From: Enoplosus armatus
Taxonomy: Eukaryota > Chordata > Actinopteri > Centrarchiformes > Enoplosidae
DNA: 64,000 nucleotides
Assembly: GCF_043641665.1 (NCBI RefSeq)
Contig: NC_092203.1
Location: 3,348,001-3,412,000 of the forward strand
Reading direction: 5' to 3'
The first letter of the stretch is position 1. Each line of letters begins with the position of its first letter. The translations under genes and the position numbers were made by a program. Shown here piece after piece: positions 61,340-64,000 of this stretch. The notes beneath the pieces were generated by a model. It had not been told where the DNA came from and searched no databases. It worked only from the letters and a program-made list of their open reading frames with translations.

Positions 61340-61610
61340 AGCCCTTATCTCTCTCTCTCTGTCCTTCCTTCTCTCTCCATCTCAACCCCCCTCCCCCCTC
61401 CTCTGTCTCTCCCTCCCTTATCTCCTGCTAAGACTTTTCTCTCTCTGCCATCGCCCGCGCAGCTCTCCTGACTCCCTCGCTACTCCCTTCCGCTCTATTT
61501 CGGTTTCCTGTCTCGTCCTCCTCCTGTTTCCCCCTCACTTTCTCACTTTCACCCCAATCTCCTCATTTACCCTGCCATTTAACCCCCACCACTTTCTCTA
61601 CCTCCCCCTG
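61340..61610. repeat. Polypyrimidine-rich strand
   Basis: About 270 bp in which the plus strand is strongly C/T-biased (CTCTCT, CCTCCC and CTCCTC runs) with few interruptions. Not a perfect tandem repeat. Confidence 0.8.
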
Positions 61611-61774
61611 CACACACATATGTATCTTCAGTGTGTCGCCTGTCAGTCATCCCTCTAACAGCAGGAAATGTTTGATCCAACTCTTCATTATTCACAGCAA
61701 AACTTTCTGACATCCAACTTTCAATGATAGGGTGGGAATCCTCTAATTTGTGATAAATATAATAAAACATCCTC

Positions 61775-61945
61775 ATTTTTCATGCAAATGACTTGGTACT
61801 GTAAGTAATTAATTACTGACACGTCATGCTGTTTCCATCAATCAAAGGGAAAAACGGCTTTAATTGTACTTTTGGAGTTTGAAATCTCTTCGTGCTTTGA
61901 AGATTTAAGACGTATTTATTGCATCAAAAGAAAGCATTTATCAAA
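61775..61945. promoter_or_regulatory. Candidate distal enhancer (motif cluster)
   Basis: A POU octamer ATGCAAAT (61782-61789), a double homeodomain site TAATTAATTA (61806-61815) and a TCF/LEF-like TCAAAGG (61842-61848) fall within 70 bp of unique-looking, non-repetitive sequence. Such clusters are typical of conserved noncoding enhancers, but no conservation data are available here. Confidence 0.3.
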
Positions 61946-62232
61946 AATTAAACAATAGCTTAGTCAATAGGCTGTCAGTCAAAAATGTTTTTCATGTAAA
62001 CTTACTATATACTGTATTTCTTTATCGTGTCAATGTGATTTTGTGATTGTAAAATTGCACATTGATCTTGATTCACATTCCAACCAAGGCACATTTTCCC
62101 ACACAAGGACCACCAGTGTGTTATCCCTTAAGCCCTATGCCCCATTCACACATTGTCAATACACCAAAACAATTCTGCATGTCAGTCAAAGCATATTAAC
62201 AATGTCTATAACAATATCTTTAAAGAAAAAGT

Positions 62233-62458
62233 TAATCGATTGATACCACGCTCACGTCTGTATGCTAAATATATCAGAATCAGAATCAGAGTTACTTAAC
62301 TGATCTCCGGGGGGAAATTGTACAAAGCTACAGCCAGCAGCCGGTTAGCTTAGCTAAGCTAACCGGCTGCTGGCTGTAACCTTATATTAAATACGAGAGT
62401 AGTATCGATCTTCTCATCTTACTCTTGGCAAGAAAGCAAATGTAATTCCCAAAATGTC
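62233..62458. repeat. MITE-like copy split by a LINE 3'-tail
   Basis: The MITE arm ('attgataccacgctcacgtc', 'tgtatgctaaatat') is interrupted at about 62274 by 'cagaatcagaatcagagtta' and 'ctgatctccggggggaaatt', the same tail as the LINE ending at 22935. It then resumes with the arm tips fused into a perfect 48-bp palindrome at 62330-62377, followed by the right arm ('cgatcttctcatcttactct'). Confidence 0.8.
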
Positions 62459-64000
62459 GAACGCTTTGTTTCTTCACAGAAAAGAAGAAGAAAGGCAGAC
62501 TCCACCTAAAATAAATTCATATTTTTATATTCTTTAAAGGATAGTTTGAAAGAATCTTAATATTATTATCCATCCTCCCTATGTAGAAACAGATCAATCT
62601 GACATTTTTTGGTTCATTCATTCATGCAAGTTCATAGATTGTCATCTGGGACCTTACCAGTAAACAATGTGTAGTGGGACCAAGCTGGAAGGCGATAATG
62701 TTTATAGTGGTGAACAGCCACACTCGAAGGCAGGGTGAAAAGCCATAGAAAGGGGCTAGATGCAATAATAGTTTAAATATCTGAATAACTGCACACAGTC
62801 TTTCCTGGAAGACGCTGTGTTGCACATGAAAAGTGACAGGAACAGTTGTGTAAAGAATGAAAAAATAAAGCTAGAGAGAGAAGTTCAAACTTTTTCACCT
62901 CCACTTCTCTGCCCAATCACTACATTGAGTGTGTGTGAATGTTGATTTGTTGGTTTTAGAAAGTTACAGCAATTGTCTGACGCGCCCCCCCCCCAATTCC
63001 GACATCAGAAAGGTGTAATTGGAGGGGGTTTCAAATGCTGGATGACCATTTATCAAGCATTTCTGATTGAGTACTGTATACTGGCAGCTTGATTGCTGAG
63101 CAGCTCCACTGTGAGCTTGGTGCCTTGCTTGAGGGCCTTGCGGCATCAACATGGACTGCCTGCTCTGGAAATGAATAAATCAGAAGCACAACTACACCAG
63201 ATCAGCCAGTAACACCTCACTGATGAACACTGGTTCACATTATTGAGTGCAAGAAACACTGCAGGTTTCATAGGATTAACCCTTTCACCTCTGCCTGTTC
63301 CAGTATAGCTCATATCTACAGCTTCCGACTCAGTCAAAGATCGATCACACAGCAACATTTTTTAATGTTTATTTATGTATATAATATGTAGCATAAATGC
63401 CACACACCACAGCAAAAGGCATCTCTTACTCCAGCCCCATTCATGGACAATAGTCAATTCTACTATCGACCAAGAAAATGAGAGGATAGTGAAGAGGAGG
63501 CGCACCATTGAAGATTAAACTGCAAGTCCTGTGAGGGTAATCAGCCTTCAGAGGGGCTCAATCTTTACAGCTCTCTCCTTGAGAGGCAAAGCTGCTGAGG
63601 CCTTGATGCAAAAGCCAATGCGGCTACACAAGCTAGATTTAGTGTGAATTTCATTCCTATAGAATGATGTTACATGATGTTATGACCTATCATCAGGCCC
63701 TGCAGTGGGTATGAAATCTAATGAGCAGTCTGACAGATGACACCATGTCAACCCTGTCAGACCCTGGCCTAACATACCTTTAAACTGACTTAGAATTGTT
63801 CCCTTGCTAAACCAAAGGGCAGATAGTCAGCTGTGTAACCAGGTCGAGCGACAGAAAAATAATCTATTTTGATAAGCGCTTAAGTTTAGGAAAAAATGAT
63901 AAACCTTCCCTTGTTCCAGGTCCTCCAGTGTGAGCATTTGTCACTTTTCTACAGTTCGTCTTATGTGACAATAAACAGAATATCTTTGTTTTGAACTGTT
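62459..64000. other. Intergenic region to the window end, no gene supported
   Basis: No exon-like frame or recognised repeat. The sequence has a short C run near 62985 and otherwise appears unique. Confidence 0.5.

Noticed and set aside
36876..64000. TMEM177, PTPN4 or other next-door mammalian genes
   Set aside because: No frame resembles them; a single-exon TMEM177 of about 300 codons would have been obvious.

Overview
The window reads as a stretch of teleost fish nuclear genome. The genes are split by short introns with GT-AG boundaries, there are many (CA)n/(GT)n microsatellites, and several dispersed repeats look like families I know from spiny-rayed fishes. The placement as percomorph-like is inference from those repeats. 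No bacterial, plasmid or viral feature was seen.

Four multi-exon genes lie in the left 37 kb, and I could follow every coding exon of each in a continuous reading frame. They are steap3 (+, coding 4745-9244, 488 aa, endosomal ferrireductase), dbi (+, 11246-12945, 92 aa, acyl-CoA-binding protein), a secretin-family (class B1) GPCR at the sctr position (-, 17583-13365, 459 aa), and cfap221/pcdp1 (+, 18677-36725, 866 aa, axonemal central-apparatus protein). From memory, the human 2q14 order is STEAP3 - C2orf76 - DBI - TMEM37 - SCTR - CFAP221. The window keeps this block, but I find no C2orf76 or TMEM37 exon in the matching gaps. dbi and the GPCR converge, with 419 bp between their stop codons. 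The GPCR and cfap221 are divergent, and a perfect RFX X-box lies in the shared upstream region, as expected for a cilia gene. The genes do not form a pathway; they are linked by conserved synteny.

From 1 to about 3.6 kb, and from about 36.9 kb to the end (27 kb), I find no exon I can support. These stretches hold microsatellites, fragments of at least three LINEs or LINE-like retroelements, a palindromic MITE-like family (four copies, one with a LINE-tail insertion beside a perfect 48-bp palindrome), three other dispersed families, a long polypyrimidine strand, and one AT-rich block with clustered homeodomain/POU/TCF-like sites that could be an enhancer.

Points most worth a second look: the GPCR identity and its Pro-to-Ala change in the otherwise near-invariant TM6 PxxG motif; the X-box promoter; a predicted upstream ORF and a GATA site at steap3; and the repeat structures. 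I found no wholly new system.
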